DNA from: a virus
Length of the DNA: 35,910 nt
IMG/VR virus record: IMGVR_UViG_3300042309_000307
Coordinates: 1-35,910 of that record
Strand: one strand, 5' to 3'
A program made the translations under genes and the position numbers. Of the stretch, positions 30,017 to 35,910 are shown piece after piece; within the stretch, counting starts at the first letter, position 1, and each line of letters begins with the position of its first letter. The notes beneath the pieces were generated by a model, which was not told where the DNA came from, did no database searches, and saw nothing but the letters and a program-made list of their open reading frames with translations.

Positions 30017-30096
30017 AGATGCCATCCGTCAGCGACTGGGCGGTCGGGATCATGGCCGCCGCGATGATCTACGGCCTGCTCGTGGTGACGCCATGA
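30013..30096 (+). CDS. 27-aa single-span membrane peptide
   Basis: The product is MKMPSVSDWAVGIMAAAMIYG followed by LLVVTP, one hydrophobic segment with a short basic N-terminus. It is linked by ATGA overlaps at both ends (30013-30016 and 30093-30096), which is the main evidence that it is translated. It would insert in the inner membrane; function unknown. Confidence 0.6.
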   Translation: MKMPSVSDWAVGIMAAAMIYGLLVVTP

Positions 30097-30281
30097 GCAA
30101 GCCCCTCGCCACAGCCTACCGCGCCGACCTGCCGGTGACGCCGGCGACCTTGCGCGGGCGCATCGCCATCCGCGCGGAGCTGCTTCGTGGCGTCGACGTC
30201 GAGAGCGTCCGCTACCTCAACCAGCAGCAGCAGATCGCCGCGCTGGAGCGCCAGCTCGCGGCGTTGGAGGGCGGGCGATGA
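30093..30281 (+). CDS. Small helical accessory protein
   Basis: This 62-aa protein begins MSKPLATAYRADLPVTPATLRGR and ends with a Gln-rich helix (YLNQQQQIAALERQLAALEGG) that probably forms a coiled coil. The frame ends in an ATGA overlap with the next gene. No recognised family. Confidence 0.65.
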   Translation: MSKPLATAYRADLPVTPATLRGRIAIRAELLRGVDVESVRYLNQQQQIAALERQLAALEGGR

Positions 30282-30481
30282 GCCGGTGCTGCTTTGCCAG
30301 CTTGATGCCGTCGACCGACGCGCTCGTGTCGGTCCGTTACCACGCCGGCGAGGTGGAGTTCGTCGCCATCAGCGTGGGCGACATCACGCTGCAGGTCTCC
30401 GTCAACCAGGCCGACCGCATCCGCGACGAGATCGCCGCGGCGTTCCGGCGCCCGCTTGAGCTCGAGGAGGTCAACCGATGA
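30278..30481 (+). CDS. Small accessory protein, unknown function
   Basis: This 67-aa protein begins MSRCCFASLMPSTDALVSV. A beta-rich core (VEFVAISVGDITLQVSV) precedes a helix (NQADRIRDEIAAAFRRPLELEE). Two adjacent cysteines stand at positions 4-5. It is coupled by ATGA to both neighbours and is similar in size to the 66-aa protein two genes upstream, but shows no clear sequence match. Confidence 0.65.
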   Translation: MSRCCFASLMPSTDALVSVRYHAGEVEFVAISVGDITLQVSVNQADRIRDEIAAAFRRPLELEEVNR

Positions 30482-30639
30482 CCGACGAGCAGGAGCGCCT
30501 CGTGCGCGCCAGCGGCGAGGCATGGGCTTGGATGGACGACGACCGCCGATCGCGCGGCACCGCTGCCTACTGGCTTGCCTTCGCAATGCTCGGCGTCGCG
30601 ACTGGTGCGGTGGTGATTGCGCTGGCGGGGTTGCGGTGA
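30478..30639 (+). CDS. Small membrane protein with charged N-terminus
   Basis: This 53-aa protein begins MTDEQERLVRASGEAWAWMDDD and has one membrane span near the C-terminus (AYWLAFAMLGVATGAVVIAL). The charged soluble N-terminal part is probably cytoplasmic. It is coupled to its neighbours by ATGA and GTGA overlaps. No family recognised. Confidence 0.65.
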   Translation: MTDEQERLVRASGEAWAWMDDDRRSRGTAAYWLAFAMLGVATGAVVIALAGLR

Positions 30640-30836
30640 CCACCGCAGAACGCATCGCCCGCGAACATTGGAACGCGGCGCTCTTCCTCGACGGTCGTCG
30701 GATCTTCCCGCAGGTCGCGGCTTGGGACGATCTGTCTCCCAACGCGCGCGACGAGGTGATCGCACAGGTCGAGGAAATACTTGACGCGATCAGCGCCGCC
30801 GGGATGGCGGTGGTGGAAATGGAGGACGGGCGATGA
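30636..30836 (+). CDS. Small accessory protein, GTG start
   Basis: This 66-aa protein reads VTTAERIAREHWNAALFLDG from a GTG that overlaps the previous stop (GTGA). An acidic helical C-terminal half follows (NARDEVIAQVEEILDAISAAG, VVEMEDGR). No recognised family. The GTG overlap is chosen over longer upstream frames because those run through the preceding membrane protein gene. Confidence 0.66.
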   Translation: MTTAERIAREHWNAALFLDGRRIFPQVAAWDDLSPNARDEVIAQVEEILDAISAAGMAVVEMEDGR

Positions 30837-31132
30837 GCGACATCGTGAACCGATTGAGGTTGGATTCGGAGCCGACCGAATCCGACATGGAGGAAGCCGC
30901 CGCCGAGATCGAGCGCCTCCGCGCAGAACGAGACGCTCTGAAGGCCGCCGCGCGCGAGTTCCTCACCACTCTTGGCGCTGCGATTAAGACTGGCGAGTTC
31001 CAAATGAAAGGCTCGGCGGACATGTGCCACTTCGTGCGTCAGGCCATGCAGAAGCTCGATGACCTCACGTTCGACCGCGAAGAGAAGCGCCCGGTCGGCC
31101 TAGAGCGCCTGCATGAGGAGGCCAAGCCATGA
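30833..31132 (+). CDS. Helical coiled-coil accessory protein
   Basis: This 99-aa protein begins MSDIVNRLRLDSEPTESDMEEAAAEIERLRAERDALK, a coiled-coil-like helix typical of small phage 'Lar-region' proteins. A less charged part follows (KGSADMCHFVRQAMQKL), ending LHEEAKP. The last codons and next start belong to the 19-bp junction repeat shared with two other gene boundaries. Confidence 0.7.
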   Translation: MSDIVNRLRLDSEPTESDMEEAAAEIERLRAERDALKAAAREFLTTLGAAIKTGEFQMKGSADMCHFVRQAMQKLDDLTFDREEKRPVGLERLHEEAKP

Positions 31133-31136
31133 GCGA
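31118..31136 (+). repeat. Gene-junction repeat, copy 1
   Basis: GAGGCCAAGCCATGAGCGA is the junction between the 99-aa gene and the DUF551 gene, comprising Shine-Dalgarno (GAGG), stop and start. It is identical over 19 bp to copy 2. Confidence 0.75.
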
Positions 31137-31395
31137 GCGCTGGCAACCTATAGAAACTGCGCCAAAAGACGGAAGAGCCGTCATCCTGTGCTGGGCTATC
31201 GACGCCGATGGCAACCCAATTGATTGGACATTCGACGCAATGACCGCTGGGGTTTTTGTCCAGGTGGCGTCATGGCGCGAAGCCATTGGCGAGTGGGCGG
31301 TCTACGCCGACATGATCAGCGACCCGATCCTGCATTTCCGCCCGACCCATTGGATGCCTCTGCCGCTGCCGCCCTGCAAGGAGGCCAAGCCATGA
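31129..31395 (+). CDS. DUF551-like protein
   Basis: This 88-aa protein begins MSERWQPIETAPKDGRAVILCW and ends FRPTHWMPLPLPPCKEAKP. The W-x-P-I-E-T-A-P-K-D-G start and HWMPLP-x-P-P end are the hallmarks of DUF551, a frequent early-region phage family of unknown function. It is coupled to both neighbours through the junction repeat. A protective or regulatory accessory role is often supposed but not shown. Confidence 0.85.
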   Translation: MSERWQPIETAPKDGRAVILCWAIDADGNPIDWTFDAMTAGVFVQVASWREAIGEWAVYADMISDPILHFRPTHWMPLPLPPCKEAKP

Positions 31396-31399
31396 GCGA
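31381..31399 (+). repeat. Gene-junction repeat, copy 2
   Basis: GAGGCCAAGCCATGAGCGA again, forming the DUF551 gene end and next gene start, identical to copy 1. Confidence 0.75.
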
Positions 31400-31607
31400 A
31401 GCCGTCTGGCTGGTTTTCATTCAGGGCAGTTTCAGCGAAGGGAGAAGCACAACGGATGTCTACAAGGTGTTTGGCAATCACCGAGCGGCGGAACTCTGTG
31501 AAAAATGGGTTCGCGCAAACAAGGACGGCAGGAAAATCGGCGGCATGTGGGTCGATGAGGTGTGGGTCTCCGACGAGTACCCCGTGCATGACGAGGCCAA
31601 GCCATGA
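31392..31607 (+). CDS. Small accessory protein, possibly DUF7336-like
   Basis: This 71-aa protein begins MSEAVWLVFIQGSFSEGRST, then DVYKVFGNHRAAELCEKWVRAN and MWVDEVWVSDEYPVHDEAKP. The pattern of a strand, 'VF..H..AE...' helix and a final strand resembles small phage proteins such as DUF7336 as I remember them; the match is weak. It lacks an enzymatic motif. It ends in the junction repeat. Confidence 0.68.
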   Translation: MSEAVWLVFIQGSFSEGRSTTDVYKVFGNHRAAELCEKWVRANKDGRKIGGMWVDEVWVSDEYPVHDEAKP

Positions 31608-31609
31608 GC
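31593..31609 (+). repeat. Gene-junction repeat, copy 3
   Basis: GAGGCCAAGCCATGAGC, identical over 17 bp to copies 1 and 2, at the junction into the 28-aa membrane peptide. Confidence 0.75.
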
Positions 31610-31690
31610 CTCCACACCATCGCCGCCGTCGTCGCGGTCGCGTCCTACGTCGTCCTGTGGGCCATCACACTGTGGATGGCGCAGAAATGA
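31604..31690 (+). CDS. 28-aa single-span membrane peptide
   Basis: The product begins MSLHTIAAVVAVASYVVLWA and ends ITLWMAQK, one hydrophobic segment. It uses the junction repeat for initiation and ends in an ATGA overlap with the excisionase-like gene (31687-31690). Function unknown. Confidence 0.6.
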   Translation: MSLHTIAAVVAVASYVVLWAITLWMAQK

Positions 31691-31920
31691 CGCCCCGCCT
31701 CCTCCGCCGCGCGCAGGTGCTCGAGCTGCTGCAGGTCGGCAGCAGCACGCTTGCGCGCTGGATCGAAAAGGGGATCATCCCGCCGCCGGTCGCCGGCACC
31801 GCTAGGTGGGACAGGCTGGCGATCGAACGGGCGCTTGACCGGGCCGCCGGCGTCGAGGAACCCTCGGCGCCCACGCTGGCGGAGAGGGCGGCACGATGGG
31901 AGAGGTCACGTTGCGCGTGA
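31687..31920 (+). CDS. Excisionase-like MerR-type HTH protein
   Basis: This 77-aa protein begins MTPRLLRRAQVLELLQVGSSTLAR, then WIEKGIIPPPV and ARWDRLAIERALDRAAG. This is the winged-helix pattern of AlpA/Xis-type DNA-binding proteins (helix-turn-helix, 'G.IP.P' wing, W-x-x-x-x-I-x-x-A/L). It directly precedes and overlaps the integrase gene by 25 nt, the usual place of the recombination directionality factor. Function as excisionase is likely by context. Confidence 0.8.
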   Translation: MTPRLLRRAQVLELLQVGSSTLARWIEKGIIPPPVAGTARWDRLAIERALDRAAGVEEPSAPTLAERAARWERSRCA

Positions 31921-32942
31921 AGCGCCTGCGACGGATCGCCGGCCGCTACTACTGGCGGCCGTCCGCCACGATCGTGCGCCTCGGCTACAAAGTGGTCGCG
32001 CTCGGCGCGGACCTCGTGGCGGCGATCGCGCGAGCCGAGCAGCTGAACGCAGAAGTCGAGGAGCGCCGCAGTGGCGCGGAGCGCGGGCCGCCGCCTGGGT
32101 CGATCGCTGCGCTGCTCGTCGCCTATGAGCGCGAGGAGCACTTCGCCAGCCTGGCCGCGAACACCCGCAAGCAGTACCTGTCGATCATGCGCGAGATCGC
32201 GCGCAACGCTGGCGACCTGCAGGTCGCCGGCATCAGCCGGCGCGACATGAAGGCGCTGTATCGCAGCCTCGTGCCACGCGGCGTGGCAACCGCGGCCGCG
32301 CACATGAGGTTCTGGCGCGTCCTGCTTGGATACGCCGTGGACGAGGGGCTGCGCCCCGACAACCCGGCGACGAAGATGCGGGTCACCGCCGGCAAGGCGC
32401 GGACGCAGACATGGGCGCCAGACGAGATCCGCGCCTTCTGCCGCGCCGCCGAGGCCGCAGGGCAGCCGAGCGTGGCGCTGGCGGTGCTGCTGGCCTACGA
32501 GACCGCCCAGCGCGTCTCCGACGTCCTGCGCGCATCCTGGCGCGATCTGGACGGCACGACGCTGCAGGTGGTGCAGAAGAAGACTGGCGCGAGGGTGGCG
32601 GTGCCGCTGTCTGCCGAGCTCCTCGCCATGCTCGAGGCCGGCGGTCGCCGTGGCCTGACGCTCGTGGCGCGCGAGGACGGGCGGCCTTGGCAGGACGTCA
32701 CCTTCCGCGCGGCGTTCAACCGGGTGCGAGCCGCCGCCGGGCTGCGCCACCTGCGCTTCCACGACCTGCGCCGCACCGCGCTGACCGAGGCGGGCAGTGG
32801 CGGCGCAACGATCATGGAACTACGCGCGCTCGGTGGTCACGCCGACGTTGCCAGCCTCCAGCGCTACGTCGTTCCTGACGTCGAGGCCGCGCGCGGAGCG
32901 CAGGACAAAAGGGCAACAGCAAGTGGCAAGGCCCGAAAGTAG
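31896..32942 (+). CDS. int: Tyrosine recombinase, phage integrase
   Basis: This 348-aa protein has an N-terminal arm-binding-type region (MGEVTLRVKRLRRIAGRYYW), a SAM-like core-binding domain at about 68-160 (LLVAYEREEHFASLAANTRKQYLSIM) and a catalytic domain at about 170-330. The active-site residues are visible: Arg206 (YETAQRVSDVL), Lys228/229 (QKKTG), His289 and Arg292 (HDLRRT), His315 (LGGHADV) and Tyr324 (LQRYVVPD). The start is 31896 after GGAGAGG. It integrates and, with the HTH protein, excises the genome. The repressor-controlled promoter upstream suggests it is silent in the lysogen. Confidence 0.93.
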   Translation: MGEVTLRVKRLRRIAGRYYWRPSATIVRLGYKVVALGADLVAAIARAEQLNAEVEERRSGAERGPPPGSIAALLVAYEREEHFASLAANTRKQYLSIMREIARNAGDLQVAGISRRDMKALYRSLVPRGVATAAAHMRFWRVLLGYAVDEGLRPDNPATKMRVTAGKARTQTWAPDEIRAFCRAAEAAGQPSVALAVLLAYETAQRVSDVLRASWRDLDGTTLQVVQKKTGARVAVPLSAELLAMLEAGGRRGLTLVAREDGRPWQDVTFRAAFNRVRAAAGLRHLRFHDLRRTALTEAGSGGATIMELRALGGHADVASLQRYVVPDVEAARGAQDKRATASGKARK

Positions 32943-33078
32943 TGGCAAGCGACTGAGCGATCACAATAGGTTGGCCGCTTCTGAGTCTGCTTCGAGATAA
33001 TCTAGAACCTATTGATAACGCTGGTGTTTCTGCCATTTCTGAGCCGAAACCCACTCGCGGAATCCTCGGCAAACAGCA
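32943..33078. other. attP: Convergent intergenic region, candidate attP
   Basis: This AT-richer gap separates integrase (+) and endolysin (-). CAATAGGTT (32964-32972) and AACCTATTG (33006-33014) are perfect 9-bp inverted repeats 33 nt apart. GTGGCAA occurs three times around them in the same orientation (32923, 32942 and 33083), like arm-type sites, and TTCTGAG twice. No rho-independent terminator is evident on either strand. Location beside int and the repeat pattern suggest attP; the core crossover sequence cannot be fixed without host junctions. Confidence 0.5.
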
Positions 33079-33594
33079 TCATGTGGCAAAGGATTTCGCC
33101 TCGCTCCGCACTGCCGCGACGCGCCGCTCCCACCCCCTCCCGAAGGTCGGCCAGATGGGCAGCGCGCGCAGGAACTCGAGGCGCAGGTCGCAGATCCGAT
33201 CGATCGTGGCGACGGGGTCTGCGGCGGTCGCCAGCGCCACGGTACGCGGCCCGATGGAGCCGTCGACCGCGGCGCCAACGGCCTGCTGCAGGAGCTTGCC
33301 GGCGCGTCCTGTGCCGCTGTTCACCGCCACATCGAACACCGCCAGGTCGACGCCTGGCGGCAGCTCGTCGGCGCGCACCGCGTTCCAGTACCGCTCGCGG
33401 TACAGTGGCGCCACGAGCTCGGGCGTCAGCGCCCGCATCGCCGCCTCGTCGGCCGGCTGGTTCGTCCAGCTCTCCCAGACGCGCTGGGTGACGCCGAGGT
33501 TGGTGCGGCCACCAGGATCGGCCGGATGGTTGACGTAGCCGCCCTCGTGCTTGAGGACGGCGGCCAGCGCCGTCGGCCAGGTCGCCGCGCTCAT
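33079..33594 (-). CDS. Endolysin, GH108 lysozyme
   Basis: This 171-aa protein has WPTALAAVLKHEGGYVNHPADPGGRTNLGVTQ with catalytic-type Glu17, then YRERYWNAVRADELPPGVDLAVFDVAVNSGTGRA, KLLQQAVGA and VDGSIGPRTVALA (a PG_binding_3-like region). It hydrolyses peptidoglycan to release progeny. No signal peptide or SAR segment is seen, so it depends on a holin. It is the last gene of the late operon, coupled to the 3TM holin by an ATGA overlap. Confidence 0.9.
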   Translation of the reverse strand: MSAATWPTALAAVLKHEGGYVNHPADPGGRTNLGVTQRVWESWTNQPADEAAMRALTPELVAPLYRERYWNAVRADELPPGVDLAVFDVAVNSGTGRAGKLLQQAVGAAVDGSIGPRTVALATAADPVATIDRICDLRLEFLRALPIWPTFGRGWERRVAAVRSEAKSFAT

Positions 33595-34112
33595 TTCTGC
33601 CCGCCGGCCAGCAGCTGCGTCTTCTGCTGGCTGCTCGAGGAGGAGCCGAAGTAGTAGGCGATCACCTGCTCGGCCTTGGCGCTGACGAACCCGATCAGCG
33701 TGCCGACGGTCGTCGCCATGAGCGGGTCTTTCATGCCGTCGACCAGCCCGAGCAGCACGAGGAACACCGTCGCCATGAAGCCGGCCACCACCACGAACGC
33801 CAGCACCCGCGGCATCCAGTCGCGGACCTGCGCCTCGCGGCGGCGGGCGCTATCACGGTCGCCGGCTGCGATCTTCTCGAGGTCGATGTCGAGCTCGCGC
33901 ATGCGCACGGCGAAGTCCTGGTCCGCCTGCTTGAGCTTGAGCAGCTGGTCCGGCGTCGCCGCCGCCATCGCCTTGGCGACGTCCTTCTCGCTGCTGTCGC
34001 CCGGCAGCCCGAGCACCTCGGCGACGACCTTCATCGCCATGCCGCCGAGCGGCCCGCCGATGGCAGTGGCGATGCTCGGCGCCACCGCGCCAACGATCTT
34101 GAGCAGGTCCAT
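33591..34112 (-). CDS. 3TM holin
   Basis: This 173-aa protein has an N-terminal hydrophobic segment (IVGAVAPSIATAIGGPLGG), an amphipathic middle with LLKLKQADQDFAVRMRELDIDLEKIAAGDRDSARRREA, and two hydrophobic segments (RVLAFVVVAGFMATVFLVLLG, about 102-122, and TTVGTLIGFVSAKAEQVIAYY). This is the architecture of Holin_3TM, first known from gene transfer agent release. It makes membrane lesions that admit the adjacent endolysin to the wall. Start overlaps the upstream stop (TGATG). Confidence 0.85.
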   Translation of the reverse strand: MDLLKIVGAVAPSIATAIGGPLGGMAMKVVAEVLGLPGDSSEKDVAKAMAAATPDQLLKLKQADQDFAVRMRELDIDLEKIAAGDRDSARRREAQVRDWMPRVLAFVVVAGFMATVFLVLLGLVDGMKDPLMATTVGTLIGFVSAKAEQVIAYYFGSSSSSQQKTQLLAGGQK

Positions 34113-34345
34113 CAGCGCTTCCTCATTTGCAGGATGACCGAGATCTTCTGGCGCAGCCGGATGAGGTCGTTATCAAGCATCCGGATGCGATCGATCAGCG
34201 CGATGAGCGTGGCGCTCGCCTCGCTCAGCACCGGCTTCACGATCGTCGTGGCCCATTGCCAGACATAGAAGACGAGGTACGCCATGCCGACGGCCGCCAC
34301 GATGGGGAAGCCGTACTGCGTCACGAATGTCGAGAGCTGCTGCAT
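34112..34345 (-). CDS. Small membrane/coiled-coil protein, holin-like (paralogue 1)
   Basis: This 77-aa protein has one membrane span (YGFPIVAAVGMAYLVFYVWQW, about 11-31) followed by a heptad-rich helix (SEASATLIALIDRIRMLDNDLIRL) and a basic tail. It matches the UviB/BhlA-like holin layout and resembles the product of the next upstream gene (GFPI at the span and IRMLDNDLIRL against VKTMNHDIVRI). It overlaps both neighbours by one base. A holin, antiholin or pinholin accessory role is inferred. Confidence 0.75.
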   Translation of the reverse strand: MQQLSTFVTQYGFPIVAAVGMAYLVFYVWQWATTIVKPVLSEASATLIALIDRIRMLDNDLIRLRQKISVILQMRKR

Positions 34346-34632
34346 CAGTCCTTCCTTGCGTCGTCTCTGTCGGATCTCGCCACGCGCTCGGTGTCAGGCT
34401 GCACGTTCAGCGCGGACGAGATCAGAAGATCGATCCGCACGATGTCGTGGTTCATCGTCTTCACGCGGCTATCGAGCGCGGAGATGATGGCGGTCAGGTT
34501 GCGGATGCTGCTGTCCACGCCGGCGAGGATGAACTTGAGCGTGAGGAATACGAACGCTCCGGCGCCCATCGCAGAAGCGATCGGGAAGCCGACGTCGCCG
34601 ATCAGCCGAAACGCCGCCTCTGCTTCCATCAT
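34345..34632 (-). CDS. Small membrane/coiled-coil protein, holin-like (paralogue 2)
   Basis: This 95-aa protein begins MMEAEAAFRLIGDVGFPIAS, with one membrane span (GFPIASAMGAGAFVFLTLKFI) and then a coiled coil (IRNLTAIISALDSRVKTMNHDIVRID). It is longer at both ends than the downstream paralogue. The start at 34632 overlaps the upstream stop as ATGA; a second ATG stands at 34629. Tandem duplication within the lysis module is the simplest origin. Confidence 0.75.
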   Translation of the reverse strand: MMEAEAAFRLIGDVGFPIASAMGAGAFVFLTLKFILAGVDSSIRNLTAIISALDSRVKTMNHDIVRIDLLISSALNVQPDTERVARSDRDDARKD

Positions 34633-34832
34633 CGCTTTGCCTTCTTGGCGCGGCGCCGCACGCGATACGCCGCCGGGTCGATGCAGAAGCCGAGCGGACC
34701 GCGCTTGGGCTCGAACGGGCGGCCTGGCGGATCAGCGCTGCGGAGCTCGCTGATCGAGCCCGCCATCATTTCGCCGGCGTGGTTCGCCGCTTCGCTCCAG
34801 TCGTCGTCGTCTTCCGCTCGACGCTTCGGCAT
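34629..34832 (-). CDS. Small basic protein of the lysis region, unknown function
   Basis: This 67-aa protein begins MPKRRAEDDDDWSEAANHAG and ends YRVRRRAKKAKR, with FEPKRGPLGFCIDPAAYR in between. GGGAGG stands 4 nt before the ATG at 34832. It overlaps the end of the metallophosphoesterase gene by 67 nt in another frame. The acidic start and strongly basic end have no match that I recognise. Confidence 0.66.
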   Translation of the reverse strand: MPKRRAEDDDDWSEAANHAGEMMAGSISELRSADPPGRPFEPKRGPLGFCIDPAAYRVRRRAKKAKR

Positions 34833-35910
34833 GTGGCCTCCCATCGCGCGCGCTTGAACTCGAGGATCTCGACCGCCTCGGCGAGGTCGGCGTAGCACTG
34901 GACCGCCGCCGGGCCGTCGCGGCCCGGGTCGATCACCGCCGCGATGGTCGCTCCGTGCTGCTGGCTGGCGTACTGGTGACGGTCGGCGTGCGGGTCGAGG
35001 TACTTGTACCCGCGCGCGCGGACCAGCCAGTGCGGACGAGTGGTCTTGTCCGCATCCTCGCCGGAGAAGATCTCCCAGTGGTGCTGATGGCCGGCGGCGA
35101 GGATGTCGGCGTCGCCAGGCGAGAAGCGCTGCGCGCGCATCGGGCCGTGCAACGGGTTGTAGAGCGAGCTGCCCTTGAAGTCGTGACTGGCCCAGACGCG
35201 CAGGCTGTGCTCGCCGGCGACGATCTCGATGCGGGCCTGCCAGTCCTCGAGCGCCGCCGATCCCCTGCTCATCCAGTCGAGCGGGTCGCCTTGGCCGTAG
35301 GACTGAGACCAGATGTCGTGGTTGCCCTTGACCAGCAGCAGCCACGGGACCGCCTGCCAGAACCATTCCGCCAGCTTCCACGCACGGTCGCGGCTCACGT
35401 CCTGGTGCGCGTAGAGCCGCTGCAGCTTGCCGCTCCAATTATTCGTGACGTCGCCGAGCATGACGCCGTGGACATGCGGCCGGCGCATGAGCTCGACGTC
35501 ACGCCGCAGCAGCGGCCAGTTGCAGCCGTTGTCATCGAGGTGAGGATCGCCGACGAAGGCCAGCAGGTACGGGCCTGCGTCCTTGAGCTCGAAGCGCATC
35601 CATTTCTTCGCCGCCGCATGCTCGGCCCGGCGCTCGAAGCGCTCGGACAGCTGCTCGATCAGCTGCTCGACGGGGACGTCGTCGGGCGGGATGAACGGCG
35701 GGTCGAAGCGCGGCGCCGGAGCGTCGAGCGCCACGCGCTGGCCGGGGTAGAGCGACCAGTCGATCTTGCGGCCGGCCGCCTCTTCCATGCGAGCGATGAC
35801 GTCGGCCGACGTGTTGGCCTTGACGCCGCAGCGCTGGAGACCCATCGCGACCGCGTTGCGCTGGCCGAACTTGCCGGGCTGGCCCGGCGGCGTGTGGCCC
35901 TCGCGCAGCG
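34766..35910 (-). CDS. Metallophosphoesterase, catalytic part (gene continues from 1-188)
   Basis: Full length is about 401 aa once the terminal repeat is removed. Calcineurin-type motifs, in full-length numbering, are VGDPHLDDN (D142, H144), GDVTNNW (D174), KGNHDIW (N217, H218), SHDFKGS (H263) and AGHQHHW (H296/H298 region). These residues bind two metals and hydrolyse phosphodiesters or phosphomonoesters. The N-terminal 70 residues are helical. Such genes occur between tail and lysis genes in several phages; the substrate, possibly a nucleotide signal or DNA, is unknown. The frame is open at the right end of the window. Confidence 0.85.
   Translation of the reverse strand, partial: LREGHTPPGQPGKFGQRNAVAMGLQRCGVKANTSADVIARMEEAAGRKIDWSLYPGQRVALDAPAPRFDPPFIPPDDVPVEQLIEQLSERFERRAEHAAAKKWMRFELKDAGPYLLAFVGDPHLDDNGCNWPLLRRDVELMRRPHVHGVMLGDVTNNWSGKLQRLYAHQDVSRDRAWKLAEWFWQAVPWLLLVKGNHDIWSQSYGQGDPLDWMSRGSAALEDWQARIEIVAGEHSLRVWASHDFKGSSLYNPLHGPMRAQRFSPGDADILAAGHQHHWEIFSGEDADKTTRPHWLVRARGYKYLDPHADRHQYASQQHGATIAAVIDPGRDGPAAVQCYADLAEAVEILEFKRARWEATCRSVERKTTTTGAKRRTTPAK
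35784..35910. repeat. Terminal direct repeat, right copy
   Basis: This is the second copy of the 127-base terminal repeat, identical to bases 1-127. Removing one copy gives a 35,783-bp circle. Confidence 0.93.

Noticed and set aside
33009-33278. Minus-strand frame through the attP region (ends REWVSAQKWQKHQRYQ)
   Set aside because: It begins inside the endolysin gene in another frame and has no start signal of its own; kept as part of the candidate attP sequence.
1-35910. Diversity-generating retroelement, CRISPR array, toxin-antitoxin pair, transposase or tRNA
   Set aside because: Looked for; no reverse transcriptase motif, no regular spaced repeats, no recognised toxin, transposase or cloverleaf was seen on either strand.

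Overview
The window looks like the complete genome of a temperate, tailed, podovirus-like phage, assembled as a circle. The first 127 bases recur exactly as the last 127 bases (35784-35910), and one gene, a metallophosphoesterase, reads straight across the join. The non-redundant genome is therefore 35,783 bp. It is strongly GC-rich with tightly packed, overlapping genes. I see no tRNA, rRNA, CRISPR array, insertion sequence or bacterial chromosomal gene. A DUF6456 protein, a 3TM holin, a GH108 lysozyme and the codon usage suggest an alphaproteobacterial host; that is inference only.

Layout. A cI-like S24 repressor (28875-29546, +) and a small Cro-like protein (28580-28789, -) are divergent around a short operator/promoter region. 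Leftward from it runs the early block (28789 to about 21924): a second HTH protein, a RusA-type resolvase, a DUF6378 protein, a PD-(D/E)XK nuclease, a protein of the recombination block, a fused RepB-like primase/RepA-like helicase, and a DUF6456 protein next to a candidate late promoter. The late block continues on the same strand: small and large terminase, DUF6321 protein, a 521-aa unknown, portal, scaffold, SU10-type major capsid protein, adaptor, tail nozzle, three or four internal/ejection proteins and tail fibres. It passes through position 1 into metallophosphoesterase, several small membrane proteins, 3TM holin and GH108 endolysin (33079).

Rightward of cI, a promoter with a repressor-type operator at its -35 box drives eleven tiny overlapping genes (29634-31690), then an excisionase-like HTH gene and a tyrosine integrase (31896-32942). 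The convergent gap between integrase and endolysin (32943-33078) is the probable attP region.

The same 15-bp operator motif controls both the leftward early promoter and the rightward accessory/xis/int promoter, with identical placement against the -35 boxes. Other notable structures are a dense TGTCC/GGACA repeat cluster with a long hairpin beside the replication gene, a 17-19 bp gene-junction repeat used three times in the accessory operon, a lone plus-strand gene inside the late operon, and a low-complexity virion-operon protein ending in five decapeptide repeats.
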